Positions 25,297 to 36,871 of a stretch of 64,000 nt of DNA are shown in pieces. A program made the translations under genes and the position numbers. The notes under the pieces were generated by a model. It had not been told where the DNA came from and made no database searches. It worked only from the letters and a program-made list of their open reading frames with translations. Positions within the stretch are counted from its first letter, which is position 1. Each line of letters opens with the position of its first letter. The DNA is from Periplaneta americana (Eukaryota; Arthropoda; Insecta; Blattodea; Blattidae), in contig NC_091120.1 in assembly GCF_040183065.1 (NCBI RefSeq), positions 176,726,488-176,790,487 on the forward strand. The letters are read 5' to 3'.

Positions 25297-26329
25297 CGTA
25301 ACTGGACTTTTGGATTTAAAAAGATAATTTTACTCCCTTTCCATTACCAAAAGATAGTCTAAGTTTGAAATGAAATTGGTTTGCATGTATCGGAATACAC
25401 ATTAACAGACATCCAATTCATAACTTAATTGATTGATTTCCTGTCTGTTACAGTGGGAATATGAATAAGATGTAAAGAACATAATTTCAAAGGGACAAGA
25501 CTTCTCTTGAATAACTTATCAATTTAGCAAATTCTGCTGTTAATTGTAATTTTCACAGTTTAATATTTCATGACAAGTTGTTTGTTTATATGGGCCTATA
25601 AGTGGAAAAGAGAACATCTCATAAAATACATCATTGTTTAAACGAATATGTTTTCTTCTCGAAAATAACTGGTTTGCAGCACAGTTTACGATTGCAATTA
25701 TATTAAGAGTTCCAGCATGTCAAAATGGCTTCTTTCATATGCAAAATGGCAATAGACATAGACTCAACGAGTTTAAAAGAGAATACTTTCTAACTAGTTG
25801 CATAGACCTAACATTTTCTATGTTTTCATAGAGTATTCAAAACGATTTTAATACGTTTGGCGTGCTGAATACGATCCCCCCTATCCCTGTTTTCATGCAA
25901 TTTTCGATACGTGTTCAAAAAGATTTGAATACAGTCTGAAGTTTCGAAAGTGGATATGTTGGTTAACATTGTTCTTGGTTCCATAGAATGTAACCAGTTG
26001 TTTTCAAGCATTGAACGTAAAAATCATCAGTGTTATCTTTTTAACGTAATGTTGGCTATGATACAAAGATAAATATTATTTTGTTTTCTAATATTTAGAA
26101 TCCCATATACAGTTGCATAGATTTTCTTTTATCATAAAACAAAACTTTTAACTGAAGTTCATTTTGTTACCTTCATATTAAGAAAGTTTATTCATATTTC
26201 GATAATGTATAAATCTATAAACTTTTTATGTATTGAATGTGTCTGTAAGTCACGCATGTGTAAATTTATAAGTTCACTATTTTGAAAAAAGAGGTGGTGA
26301 AATGCTATATAAATATTAGCGAAACTTGG
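25297..26329. other. TDO 3' flank
   Basis: AT-rich sequence that should include the 3' UTR; no canonical AATAAA stands out close to the stop. No further gene seen. Confidence 0.5.
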
Positions 26330-27560
26330 ATTTCGTTGACTATTACACTTTTACTACGTCATATTACTTTTGACCAATAAAACGGTACGAAAGAACGTAT
26401 TTCAACCAATCATGTCTGTTTATCGCAACAATTTTATCACTTCTCTAGCATTTGTTTATTTTTTATCACTTCCTTAGCATTTGTCTGTTTTTATCACTTC
26501 CCTAGCATTTGTTTCTTTGTTTGCCAACATTTCAAACTGCAAATTCTTTACGGTACTATAAAACATATTTTGGGTCGGCCTTGATAGCGTAGTTGATGTA
26601 GCGCTGGTCTTCTATGCTCGAGGTTGCGGGTTCGATTTCGGCCCAGATCGATGGCATTTAAGTGTGTCAGTAGATTCACTGGCATGTAACAGAACTCCTG
26701 CGGGACAAAATTCCGGAACACAGGCGACGCTGATATAACCTCTGCAGTTACGAGCGTTGTTAAATAAAACCCTAGATCACACATAGATTGCTCATTCCTA
26801 TGTTAAAATCGGTTTGAACTTGGAAGAGAACAACCGCAAGGATCGCTACCCATCCGCCGTAAACGAACACGAGATGCCAATACAGTCGCTAATGCAATTC
26901 AAATGGGAGTTATGACGTGACTCCTTATGTAACAACTAGATGGCAGCATAGTAAACCTGACAAAAACTGTTACCATCAAAACCTATAACGCCGAGCAATC
27001 TGGGTATATAATTATGATCTGGGATAAAACATAATTTAAAAAAAAAAACATGCTTTGCAATCGTCATTTGTTTCTCGCATAGATAGTCGACTGAAAATGG
27101 CGGCTCCGTTCAAACGTTTTGTTGAAGCTAACTTTAGTGAAACAGAATTTTAGTAAGTCAATGAACACCGGTATCTATTTTATTGTATTAGAGTAGGTAC
27201 TTTATTTCTTCTAATCTTTATATACTTTCTTTTGTTTCGATCACCTCTCTACTATTTGTTTCTTTGTTTTCCAACATTTCGAACTGCAAATTCTTTACGG
27301 TACTATAAAACATGCTTTGCGATCGTCATTTGTTTACCGCATAGATAGTCGACTGAAAATGGCGGCTCCGTTCAAACGTTTTGGTGAAGCTAACATTAGT
27401 GAAATAGAATTTTAGTAAGTCAATTAATATTTTTTTGTATTAGAGTATACTTAATTTCTTCTAATCTTTATATACTTCCTTCTAATCGTGTAATAGTTAA
27501 TTAAATCCTACTCGAGTTTTGATTTTTCTAGATAAATCAAAACCTCTCGTGAGATTACTG
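26330..27560. repeat. ATG-module repeat, copy 3 (two internal modules)
   Basis: It starts TTGACTATTACAC and ends GTGAGATTACTGTTGATAA. ATGs at 27097 and 27359 open MAAPFKRFVEANFSETEF and MAAPFKRFGEANISEIEF, each followed by GTAAGTCAAT. The same two-module layout as copy 1 shows the duplication predates dispersal. A SINE-like insertion at 26571 splits the first module. An inverted GTGTAATAG near 27487 pairs with the CTATTACAC at the 5' end. Confidence 0.7.
26571..27042 (+). repeat. tRNA-like-headed SINE inserted in ATG-module repeat
   Basis: Head GTCGGCCTTGATAGCGTAGT with B box GGGTTCGATTTCGGC, internal CGTTGTTAAATAAAAC, then about 250 further bases ending in an A run. The flanking AAAACAT suggests a short target duplication. 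Confidence 0.55.
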
Positions 27561-28590
27561 TTGATAATTATATTTATGGTGCGCAGTAAAAAGGGAATAC
27601 CAGTACTGGTTAAGTCACAAATTGCAAGTTTTGAGTAGAGCAAAAGCAAACATTGAACTGAGGTCTAAAATCATTATCACTATGACGAGCTGGAAATCTA
27701 GCTAAAGCTCTATAACATTATAAAAGAAGATAGGGTTATGTCCTTTATACCACTAGAAGAAGTACAGCATAGTTTTTGTATTCACAAAGAGGTCACAACT
27801 CAAAGCCAACCATTTCTGACTTATGCCCTTTTTCCGCGCACCATAAATATATTCGTGGGTGTCTAGTGGTTACCGGTTTCCATGTTTGCCATTGGATTCA
27901 AAGTGCGTATGTTCAAACTCGTTCAATAGCAAAAAGCTCTTAAAGTACTATAAAGATCTGCAGTGTAGTATGGCTTCGAAAGTGAAGAAAAGCTACGATA
28001 TCGTGTTGTAAAAGAACCTTAACCGATCAAAGAGGCTTAGTAGTAAAGCAGTAAACTCGCGTTCGAGAGGTTCCGTGACTGGTCAGTATGACTGAGGTGT
28101 TTCATAATTTTCCTCAATCACAAAGGCAAATTTGTATATCATGTTTAATTGCTTCATAATAAAATTGAAATCAGTTAAAATTAACAATATCAACACAACC
28201 ATAACAATAGTCCACAGGGCCTACTTATACAGAATGTCCCAGAAGAAATGTAAAATACTTCAGGATAATATAGTTCGGGTTAATCTACATTGATTTAACT
28301 TGATATGCCTATCTCCGAAGTCTAACAGTTGGGGAGAAGTTAAATAAAAGAAATGCTGAATTATTAGCTTCGTCAACAATTTTGTTGCGTGAACCGAATC
28401 ATTTCATCAGATTATCTGAACTGACAACATATCATGGTGTTTCTCACAATATTTTCAAGATTAGTTTACATGACAAATGATCGATACACCAAGACATCAA
28501 AAGAATGTATTCCACTAAATTGTTTATTCTTTCATACGAGCACCTCTTTTAAACAATAAGTACTTTCCAGTTTACTAAATGCCACTATAA
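27561..28590. repeat. Mostly unassigned; tRNA-like SINE scrap near 28030-28130
   Basis: AGAGGCTTAGTAGTAAAGCA...GCGTTCGAGAGGTTCC looks like a degraded pol III head. The rest is unrecognised. Confidence 0.3.
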
Positions 28591-29204
28591 AGGCCCATTC
28601 ACAATGAAAATTAAACATAAACATAACGTAAGCATAAAATCTTGTGTCCATGTTATTTAATGAAAGCATTCACAATGAATTACATAAGCATAAACTTAAT
28701 CTTAATCATAAGACGTTAACATGAAAGTTTGCAAACTCCAAACTTTCATGCTTATGTTTATGTGATTTGGAAACAGTACACAAGCGGAAAGCGTGTTTTC
28801 ACTTTTTGTTTAACATCTCATGGGCTTTGCCTACAGGCAATATTTTGATCTATTGGCCGTGATGATAGCTAGGCGCGCAACATGGAATCATATGACGAAA
28901 AGTTGATTATTTTACATCTCCGTTTCTTTGATTTCAAGTATTGAAAGCAATATACTGATGCCATTGTAGTTATTAGAAACATAAATTGAATAGCTACATC
29001 GTCAGTCATTGTGCAATTCTCCATTTTTATGTAATAGATTCTGTAGTTTTGTTGATTCGGTATGTTTGTTTCCACACACGTGTTATGTTTACGTTATGTT
29101 TAATTTTCATTGTGAATGGGCCTTGGCTACTTAAGCTTGTGGCATATGTTTATGTGCTTATGTTAATGTTTACGTTATGTTTAATTTTCATTGTGAATGG
29201 GCCT
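28591..29204. mobile_element. MITE with GGCCCATTCACAATG ends
   Basis: Inverted ends AGGCCCATTCACAATGAAAA (continuing TTAAACATAAACATAACG) over about 38 bp; the right end is present twice in tandem (29082-29125 and 29164-29204). The GGCCCATTCACA style and the TA-rich 3-bp flank suggest PIF/Harbinger, tentatively. Confidence 0.7.
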
Positions 29205-30180
29205 TATGCCAACACTGCCAAAACATGTGTAACTTTATACGTAATATATATAGTCTAATGAAATAGAGTCCGATATCTGAAGCATAGTGTGTTCTGCTCA
29301 AAGTATTTCTATTTTATTGTTACTGTTAGTTTTTATGCCATAGCTTTTCTTCAGGGATTTATTATTATTGTCTGAATTCCACTACTCACTTTATACTATG
29401 TTATTAATATTAGTCTGGTGTAAATTGGTCAAGTTTAAGAGTAGAACTGCAAGAAGTGCAGGAAATGACATTGCTGGGGTACGTTAAAATTGACCATTGC
29501 TTTAAAATTATGTTGTATCGGATATAGTAGTAAGACTTTTAAGAAATTTTCAATAATAAAAGTGGATTATTTGTTATATATTCTTTGTTTCTTTCCTAGT
29601 TCCCCAGTGAGGTTTGTGTTCCTTCTTCCCCTTCCATTTACAAATCCTGAAGAAGTCCTTTGGTTTAAATGTAGTTAATTTTTTTGATTAGATGCATAAT
29701 TTATCCAGAAATCCATAGCATTGATTCCTATACAAATGTGTAATATTTCAGATTCAGGCGAACACGAGGATAGATGCTTACAAACTTATTTTGAATTCCT
29801 TAACTTTCACCATTGCTCCTCTCTTCATTGTGCAGCAGTCACACAAGGATCAGGGCCAAGCAGAGTACATACCTGCCATCTAGTAGTCAAACTATCAGAT
29901 GGGATAAGGGCGCTGCATGGTCATTGCTACAAGTCTTCACAGATTCAGTTAATTGGCTTTTCTTTAATCAGAGTTCGCCACATATTGTGGCTTTCCAATT
30001 TTATGACCACATTCCAGATTCTACACCTTTGATATTCAAATTATATAATATATTACCATTGTTCCAATCAACAGACCAACTTAGTTAATACTCTAAATAT
30101 TTTTCCAATTGAATGGTATATTTACAGTAAATAATGTTACTCACCAAGGTTCGCGCATTATTTTTTCGACTGGGCAGTAT
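29205..30180. other. Intergenic, no supported gene
   Basis: Two overlapping short plus-strand frames at 29721-30088 share no family I recognise. Nothing else seen. Confidence 0.4.
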
Positions 30181-30925
30181 TAGAAATGGGATAAAGTGTT
30201 CTTTTTATGAAACAGTTTCGACTGTAACTGTTTAATGAACGAAGCTGTTCCAAAATAACAGTTCCATAAGAATATGTTTATAACGTCAGTGCCAACTGTT
30301 TCAACTTCTCATCTGCTTCGGGAACATGTTTCAAAGCCCTTGAATCGTCTTTAAATCAGCTGTTCAGTGTATTATGACAACGAAAGTCATTTTTCGTAGA
30401 TCACTGTTAAAGAGTGCAGTAAATAACTACAATTCAAAATGAATCGATTTTAGTAAAAATAACGCATATAACCCTAGCAGAGTCTAATAGCGATAAGACA
30501 TTAGCCAATATTTTCGCGGTATATTAATAATTAACATTATGTTTGGGCACCATGAACATATTCTCCATCAATGGGTGGCTGATAATAATAAAATTAATAT
30601 CAGATTTATTAGGGAATTTGTTTCGTACAATTAAATTGCGCTATCCTCCATAGGCTGCTGTTGCACGAAGGCAATGTGCAACATCGATATTATATCTTCT
30701 TTCGATTGGAGGTGGATGATAGTGCTACACGTGGTCTTAGCAGACAGCAAAGTAACAGGGAAGCTGTTTAGAAATTGAACTGTTTATCTCTTGGAAACAT
30801 GTGGGACGTTGAAGTGATCACTGGACCAGTGTAACACTCTTGGAACAGTTGGAACAGGTTATTTCACGAAACTATTTCGAATCAGTTTCAAAAAAACTGT
30901 TCCAGCTTATTTTTACCCATCTCTA
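30181..30925. mobile_element. Non-autonomous hAT element
   Basis: 745 bp, ends TAGAAATGGG...CCCATCTCTA, flanked by a perfect 8-bp GGCAGTAT duplication (30173-30180, 30926-30933). Subterminal AAACAGTTTCGA / GAAACTGATTCG are inverted. There is no transposase. Confidence 0.85.
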
Positions 30926-30951
30926 GGCAGTATACATCAGTATTATTTTAC

Positions 30952-31134
30952 CACAGTCTAGTATATACAGTCGCGAAGCTCAATACGTAGTAAATATGCA
31001 AACATTAGATAGTTGCTCACCACTAGGATCGCTAATATCGCCTCATTACAGGCAATGCAAAATAGAACCGTCACAGTCTATTGTTTCTAGCACCATCAAA
31101 ACTCAAGCTTCGTGACTGTATATAGTAGACTGTG
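30952..31134. mobile_element. CACAGTCTA MITE, copy 4
   Basis: 183 bp, ends as in copy 1, flanked by ATTTTAC / ATTTTAT (6 of 7). It lies 26 bp from the hAT copy. Confidence 0.85.
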
Positions 31135-31185
31135 ATTTTATTTTACTTTAAAACTTAACATTGAAAGAAGTATACTGTGGCAATA

Positions 31186-31753
31186 CACAGTGGAAGTGAA
31201 ATAACCCTGCAGATTTTCAGAGTGAAGAGCTCATGTTGTACGTAACAAAAAAGTATAACCACCATATCGGTGTAAAGTCCATAGTTTTCTCAGAAAAAAA
31301 AAAATTCTTTCCAAATGTTTAACACCCTCTTATTCGGCAACTGTTGCGAGTAGGATCGAGATTTTTGTCCATATTGATAGGAAAACTAATAAAAAATAAT
31401 TTATCCCTCAAGCGTATTTCATTAGCATGGACGGTTTTCGTGTAAATGTAGCTTAAAAACCACCAATTTGAAGCCACTGACAGATGCGACCTGCTTACAA
31501 TGTTGTGGCCAAAAAGGGATATGGGAGGTAGTTCACTAAGGCAGACAGACCTGAGTTCGTTGACTTCTTACATCTGTATTACGAGAAGAAATAGAAGTGT
31601 CTTAGCGGTGATGTTGTCAGACTGCTGAAACTTCCAACTCAGTTTTCTAATTAACCGTGCATTTAATCACAAAACGTAATATAGGTTTTTCTATTCATTT
31701 AAGTGTACCCTATCGTCCTTTTCAATCCGCAGGGTTATTTCACTTCCACCCTG
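31186..31753. mobile_element. Mariner-type MITE (GTGGAAGTGAAATAACC ends)
   Basis: 568 bp with inverted GTGGAAGTGAAATAACCCTG ends flanked by TA (31184-31185, 31754-31755). No coding capacity seen. Confidence 0.75.
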
Positions 31754-31755
31754 TA

Positions 31756-33069
31756 TAATGATAATAGGACCTCAGTAGATAAGAACGAGTGAGAATGCAA
31801 GACTAACAGCGCCCACAAAGCCGAAAACCCACATGACAGTATTGCCTGTCGTTGACTGCTTGCAAGCAAACGTTCCAAGACATCGGGACTTCGGGAGTGA
31901 TCAGCTCTTGAACGTAAAGCAGCCTTCAATTGTCACAGTTGTTTATACCAGACTGAACTTTTATCTGTTTTGGCAACTGTCATATATGTATAAACAATCA
32001 AGTAGCCTATTTGAAACATCATCTCTACCTTTCAGTGTAGTACTTCGTTCCCCAATCTTTATTTAATTACTAGGCCCTTATTAAAAGACTAGGAATTTTT
32101 TTTTTTTTTTTTTGTATATTTGAGTTCAAGTATAAAATCTCAAGTAAAAAAAAATAGCATTATTTAACGCTATGTTTTATGTTTCTCAGAAATTCAAATT
32201 TATTTGATAATTTTTTTTTATTTATATAACCATAGGTAATATCTGATAGTAGAACCAGAACATTGTCTTTTTGTATCATTTAAACATCTCTAATGTTATT
32301 TCTTTCAATTATGTATGTTATTCAAAGTTACGAAATCTTTCCATGTCAACCAAATGCTACTTCGAGAATGATGAGCGAGACTCGAAGCGCACGAGAGTTA
32401 CAAGACTAGACTCTAAAGACAAATGCAACGAACACGGTGAGCGAGAATGGCAGTTAGTTTTTTCATCTCTAGACCACAGACTAAGCAAATTATCCTTGTA
32501 TTTGTGTAATCGGAATATATCGAATAAAAATAATTTTACTGTAACTGCAATATGTAAAATTTATTATTCAATATAAAGCTGTACAAACATAACAGGTACA
32601 AAGCTCTAAGTACAAAATATAGCACCTTTGATCACAAATCTTGTACACTTGTCAGAAAGTTAATATTTTACAAGTAATAGGTCATTTTATTCATTTTAGA
32701 AAAATATTCCCTGCATCAATTCCACGTGTGGAAGACTTAAGTTTATCTCATCTAATGACTTGCGAGACAGAATACGGAACAAACAATACTTAATAGCTAA
32801 GTAATTATACTTTACATTTAGCTATACACTTATACATACAAATTTGATTACATTTCCTAAGTAACTAATATATTTCACTTTTTGATCATTGTGGTTTTGT
32901 AAATTATGTACATTACACATTAAATTATAGGAACAGATCCAGTTATGCACAACAATAAACAATTGTAAAAACTACGTACTTACAACAAAATGTAAATAAC
33001 ATAGATTACGTACTCAAATACAACAATAAACATTCAATGACTCAATATTTTTTAAGTAATGTCATTTCA
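31756..33069. other. Intergenic, AT-rich
   Basis: No recognised gene or repeat apart from T runs; it may include the 3' UTR of the candidate exon at 33070. Confidence 0.4.
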
Positions 33070-33112
33070 CTCACTGGACATCAACTGTAGATACTTCTGT
33101 AGCCAACCCTGA
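33070..33112 (-). CDS. Possible terminal exon of an unknown minus-strand gene
   Basis: A strong polypyrimidine tract and CAG, read on the minus strand, precede a short frame GWLQKYLQLMSSE and TGA. About 500 bp of AT-rich sequence with a TTTATT (AATAAA on minus) at about 32558 could be its 3' UTR. I found no partner exon between here and CTSO, so this is only a candidate. Confidence 0.2.
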
Positions 33113-33224
33113 AAAAAAAAGAAACATTTCGTGTATCATTAGTTAAACAATCCCAATAAGTTTTATAACTATATTTACTGTAAGTCTTACAGATATTTGC
33201 TTTACATCACGGAAAAATAAGATG

Positions 33225-33305
33225 AATAACCGAGCAAGATCTCTCAGTGGGAAGACACTGGACTCACATTCAGGAGGTCCTGGGTTCAAATCACGGGGTG
33301 AGCCA
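33225..33305 (+). repeat. tRNA-like SINE head
   Basis: CCGAGCAAGATCTCTCAGTG...TCCTGGGTTCAAATCACGG has pol III A- and B-box-like blocks. Confidence 0.4.
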
Positions 33306-33931
33306 ATCTGATCTCAATTATATTTTATCCAATAGAAGGTACTTGACTTGAAGTCAAGGCTCTCTCTCACTTAACGGAATCGAATTGAACAGTTTCTCTT
33401 CACAATGTATTTAAATGGAAGATAACAGAAACCAGCACATCGAATCAAACCAATAGAATTCATGAGCTAGAATATGTATTCCACTGCAGGAACAGAATTC
33501 CTTGTTTTGATATAAAAACAAATATTTTTGGTAGCGTAATTTCTTCATGGAAATTTATTGTTAAAATAATACGTACACATAAAATTACAATTTAATAATG
33601 TGAACGAAAAAAATATAAATTATGTTCAGAATTATCCTCTGTTGTATGGCAAAACATGAAAGTACTGCTGTATTAATAAAGCCTTGGGGCGAAATAAGTG
33701 AATTAACGGAAACATTGGGTAAAAATTACAATTCAAATAAACGTGCAAGAACGATTTTTTTTTCTCATCTCTCAGAAGATAGTCAAATAAAATCGAAAAT
33801 TCTCCATGTGTATCCCTAGTAAAAAATATAATAATATTTTCACTTGGTGAGGTTATCAAAGACAAAGAATGCTAAAATTAAGATGACATTAAAAATGCCT
33901 TACAAGAAATTTGTTTACAATAAACTAAAAT

Positions 33932-34320
33932 TTACAGTAGATAATATTTCACATAATGAAAATTTGCACTAAAATAAAAAATACAGATCAAAAATAGAAT
34001 GAGAAAATTCAACTGTAATTTGAATTGAAGTACAAGTGTCACCGTAAAATCTGCAGAGAACCCTTCCTTAATTGTTGTTGTTGGGACTCCAAATTTACGA
34101 CAGAATGACACGAATTGTTTTGTTATGGTCCCTCTAGCACCCACCATTAATCCGATGACTTCTATATCCCTGAGCTTATATGATGTTTTGTAATAAGGGA
34201 TAATTGGTTCATAAACTGTCTTTTTCTCTAACCTCCTTGGGATGATTCTGATGCGTCTCGAATCTGATGGTCGGATCCAGAATACAACTTTTTGTCTCTC
34301 CAGGTTTAAATGTTATAATA
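33932..34320 (-). mobile_element. Possible LINE ORF fragment
   Basis: Minus-strand MVGARGTITKQFVSFCRKFG-VPT resembles the VGARGTIPK-x-F C-terminal segment of some arthropod non-LTR retrotransposon proteins; upstream minus frames are broken. Weak. Confidence 0.3.
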
Positions 34321-34649
34321 TCAATACGCCAATGACTTCCGGTATACGCTATTCCATGGACTTCTTCATAGATAGTGTAGCCATTGGACTTGAGGCATGT
34401 TCCTTTTCTTGTTTTGGATATTTATTCTTTTATCACCTCATCATATACCCAATTGTGCTATACATTTTAAATTGCAACATGCTTCGGTTTGCTTCGATTC
34501 CACTAGATGACAGTGGAGGCAGAAGCTTCCATTCGATTCTGCTAAGTGGGAATGGGCCTTTATTCACCCAAGCATCCTCATCTATGAGCTATAGGTTTTT
34601 CCTCTCAGTGCACCATGGGAAACTAACTACATAGCACCACATTATGATT

Positions 34650-34745
34650 ATTATTATTATTACAATTCCAGTTGAACCTGTCGGGATTTGAACTCAGTTT
34701 ACCAGCATGGAATGCTAATGCTCTAGCAGTTCTGCTAACCTTTGA
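34650..34745 (-). repeat. tRNA-like SINE head
   Basis: On minus, CTGCTAGAGCATTAGCATTC...GAGTTCAAATCCCGACAGG has A- and B-box-like blocks. Confidence 0.4.
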
Positions 34746-35245
34746 ATAATCGTGCTGTGTAATTAACGCCATTATGCTCTGAATTGCATTCATATTATAG
34801 TTAGTCCTTAAATTTTAGTTGTAAACAACAGTACAAAAGTAAATCATGAAAGGTCTATAAAAAAAAAAATGCTTAGAAGTTGACTATTTTCCTGCCATTC
34901 TTACTATAAAGTGTAGTAAACAAAAGCACGTGATAACTAATGTACTCCTCCACAAGATACCATTTTCTATTGGCCTTTACATTCACGTGCTACCAACATA
35001 AGCATTATTAAAAAAGAAGTTATGTACTTTCCAATGCACTGCACTTTTTACACGCTTGTCACAGACAGGGTTTTCCCTATGTCGTTTTTACCTGACATGG
35101 TTAATTTCCCTGTTTCTTGGAACTCTTTTCGAGTCTTACAAATTGCTGAAATGGAAACACCAATAAATTCATTTGTAATTCCGTAATAGGATCGTCAATC
35201 GTGACTTCATGGTATTTCTCAGCGAACTTATAATAGTAATATGCA

Positions 35246-35365
35246 TTACAAGAGCGGTATGTTGATGTTTTCATGTTCGAGGAAAAGAATGAAAAAGCGA
35301 AACGTAGTTGAGCTTTTTTAATTTCCGAGAACATGAAAACAAACATACCGCTCGTGTATTGTACA
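35246..35365. repeat. Short inverted-repeat element
   Basis: ACAAGAGCGGTATGTT...ATGTTTTCATGTTC and its inverse lie 45 bp apart. MITE-like; no clear target duplication. Confidence 0.5.
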
Positions 35366-36564
35366 TTATTTTGTGCGAAGATCGTTTATTACATACCTGA
35401 AAGAGGAATTTCTAATTAGTTGCAATGAAATCTCCATCTTGGTTCCTGTTCAATAACGGCAACTTTTAAAAACTAAAATATCTAATCTTCAACATTGTTG
35501 CTATAAAATGTTTTCTGTGTTTACTATATTCCAGCAGCCGTGTTATATGTCTCTTTTTTTTTTTCCCCCAGTCTATAAATGCGAACTTAAAACAAACGGT
35601 AAGGTTATGTAATGATTTATTTTTCATTTTAATATTTTAACAATATTATTTATATAACATATTGCAGTAATAACATCGGCATCTGGAATCTTGTTGATTT
35701 TTTCACGGCTTCCTTAATGTTACTTGCATTACAAATGCAGTAACTTTTGTGGTGTTGTAGAGTTTACTTAATTTTTGCAAATATTTAAAAATAATAATTA
35801 ACAGTGAAATTGCAGTGGTAAGTTTCCAATTTATAATTATTACTATGTTAAGCGTCTCTAAAAATAATATGTTAAAAGCCTAAAGCAATAAAATGAATAT
35901 GGCGCTTAAGCGGTAAGAAGAGGGAAATTGTTATGTTTGTTACGTTGGGAATACTGAATGTGGTATTTCACACTTACCGCGTATTGGTTTTGTGCGGAAA
36001 GCAAGCAAATACACACGATCTCGCACAAAATATCGTTCAGTATAATTATCTTCTCATCACATGTTAAAGGCTTTCTTTGATGATGTTTCTCATAACACAC
36101 AATACATCAATTTACAACTACCTGATTATATTTTTATACGAAACTAATGTTTCAGGGAATTATACGAATGCTTACTCATTGCAAGGTGATGATGGCGAGT
36201 TTGGATTACATTTTCTATGTTACAATTAGTGAACATTTTATCTGTTTTCCGTAAAGTGTTCAATATCTGGCTATTGAAATTCATCATAAATTTCACAATG
36301 TCGTAGAAACTTCAAACAACAAATCTGTGTTTTAATGGCAACTGAAAACAAATCAGAAATATAGACAGAATATTAACAGCAGGGCATTCACTGTTTGAAA
36401 ACAGATACTAAAATCCAATTTTAACCATGAACCATATAGCATTAAATTACTTCCAGTAGCCAATGGGAAACTTTCATACTTGTTACTTTTCTTTACCTCA
36501 TTGTTTTAGTAAGAATGGCAGGAGAATAGATGTATAAACAGAATTAAATAATTATTATACTGCT
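35366..36564. other. CTSO 3' flank
   Basis: AT-rich, holds the CTSO 3' UTR by position. No other feature supported. Confidence 0.4.
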
Positions 36565-36871
36565 CTAATTTACACATATCTTAGTCATCACATAATACCC
36601 ACCACACAGATTTTCTCCTACAGCAATGTAGAGATATCCATCGTCTCCGAATTCAGGACCCCATGAGTTTCGAACAATATAATAAGGCACTTCTGTATTT
36701 AACTCATAGCCGACAATCTGGACTGCATGATTGATATGCTGGGGGCTAGCATCACAATGAAACTGAATTATTCCTCCCAAATAATTCTGCCAGTTAAGTG
36801 CGTTAATAGCAACTGAAACTGGACCATGATGATACAAGTACGACAGGATCTCTTCTTCTGAACCCACCAAG
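36565..36871 (-). CDS. CTSO: CTSO exon 6 (catalytic His and Asn)
   Basis: 307 nt after a TTTGACAG acceptor. It encodes LVGSEEEILSYLYHHGPVSV, YLGGIIQFHC, INHAVQIVGY (His), YIVRNSWGPEFGDDGYLYI (Asn), GENLCGGYYVM and a stop at 36565. Confidence 0.96.

Noticed and set aside
29721-30088. Overlapping plus-strand ORFs as a host gene
   Set aside because: No family motif, no splice support, and two frames equally open.
33622-33865. Short ORFs on both strands
   Set aside because: AT-rich chance frames without motifs or exon signals.
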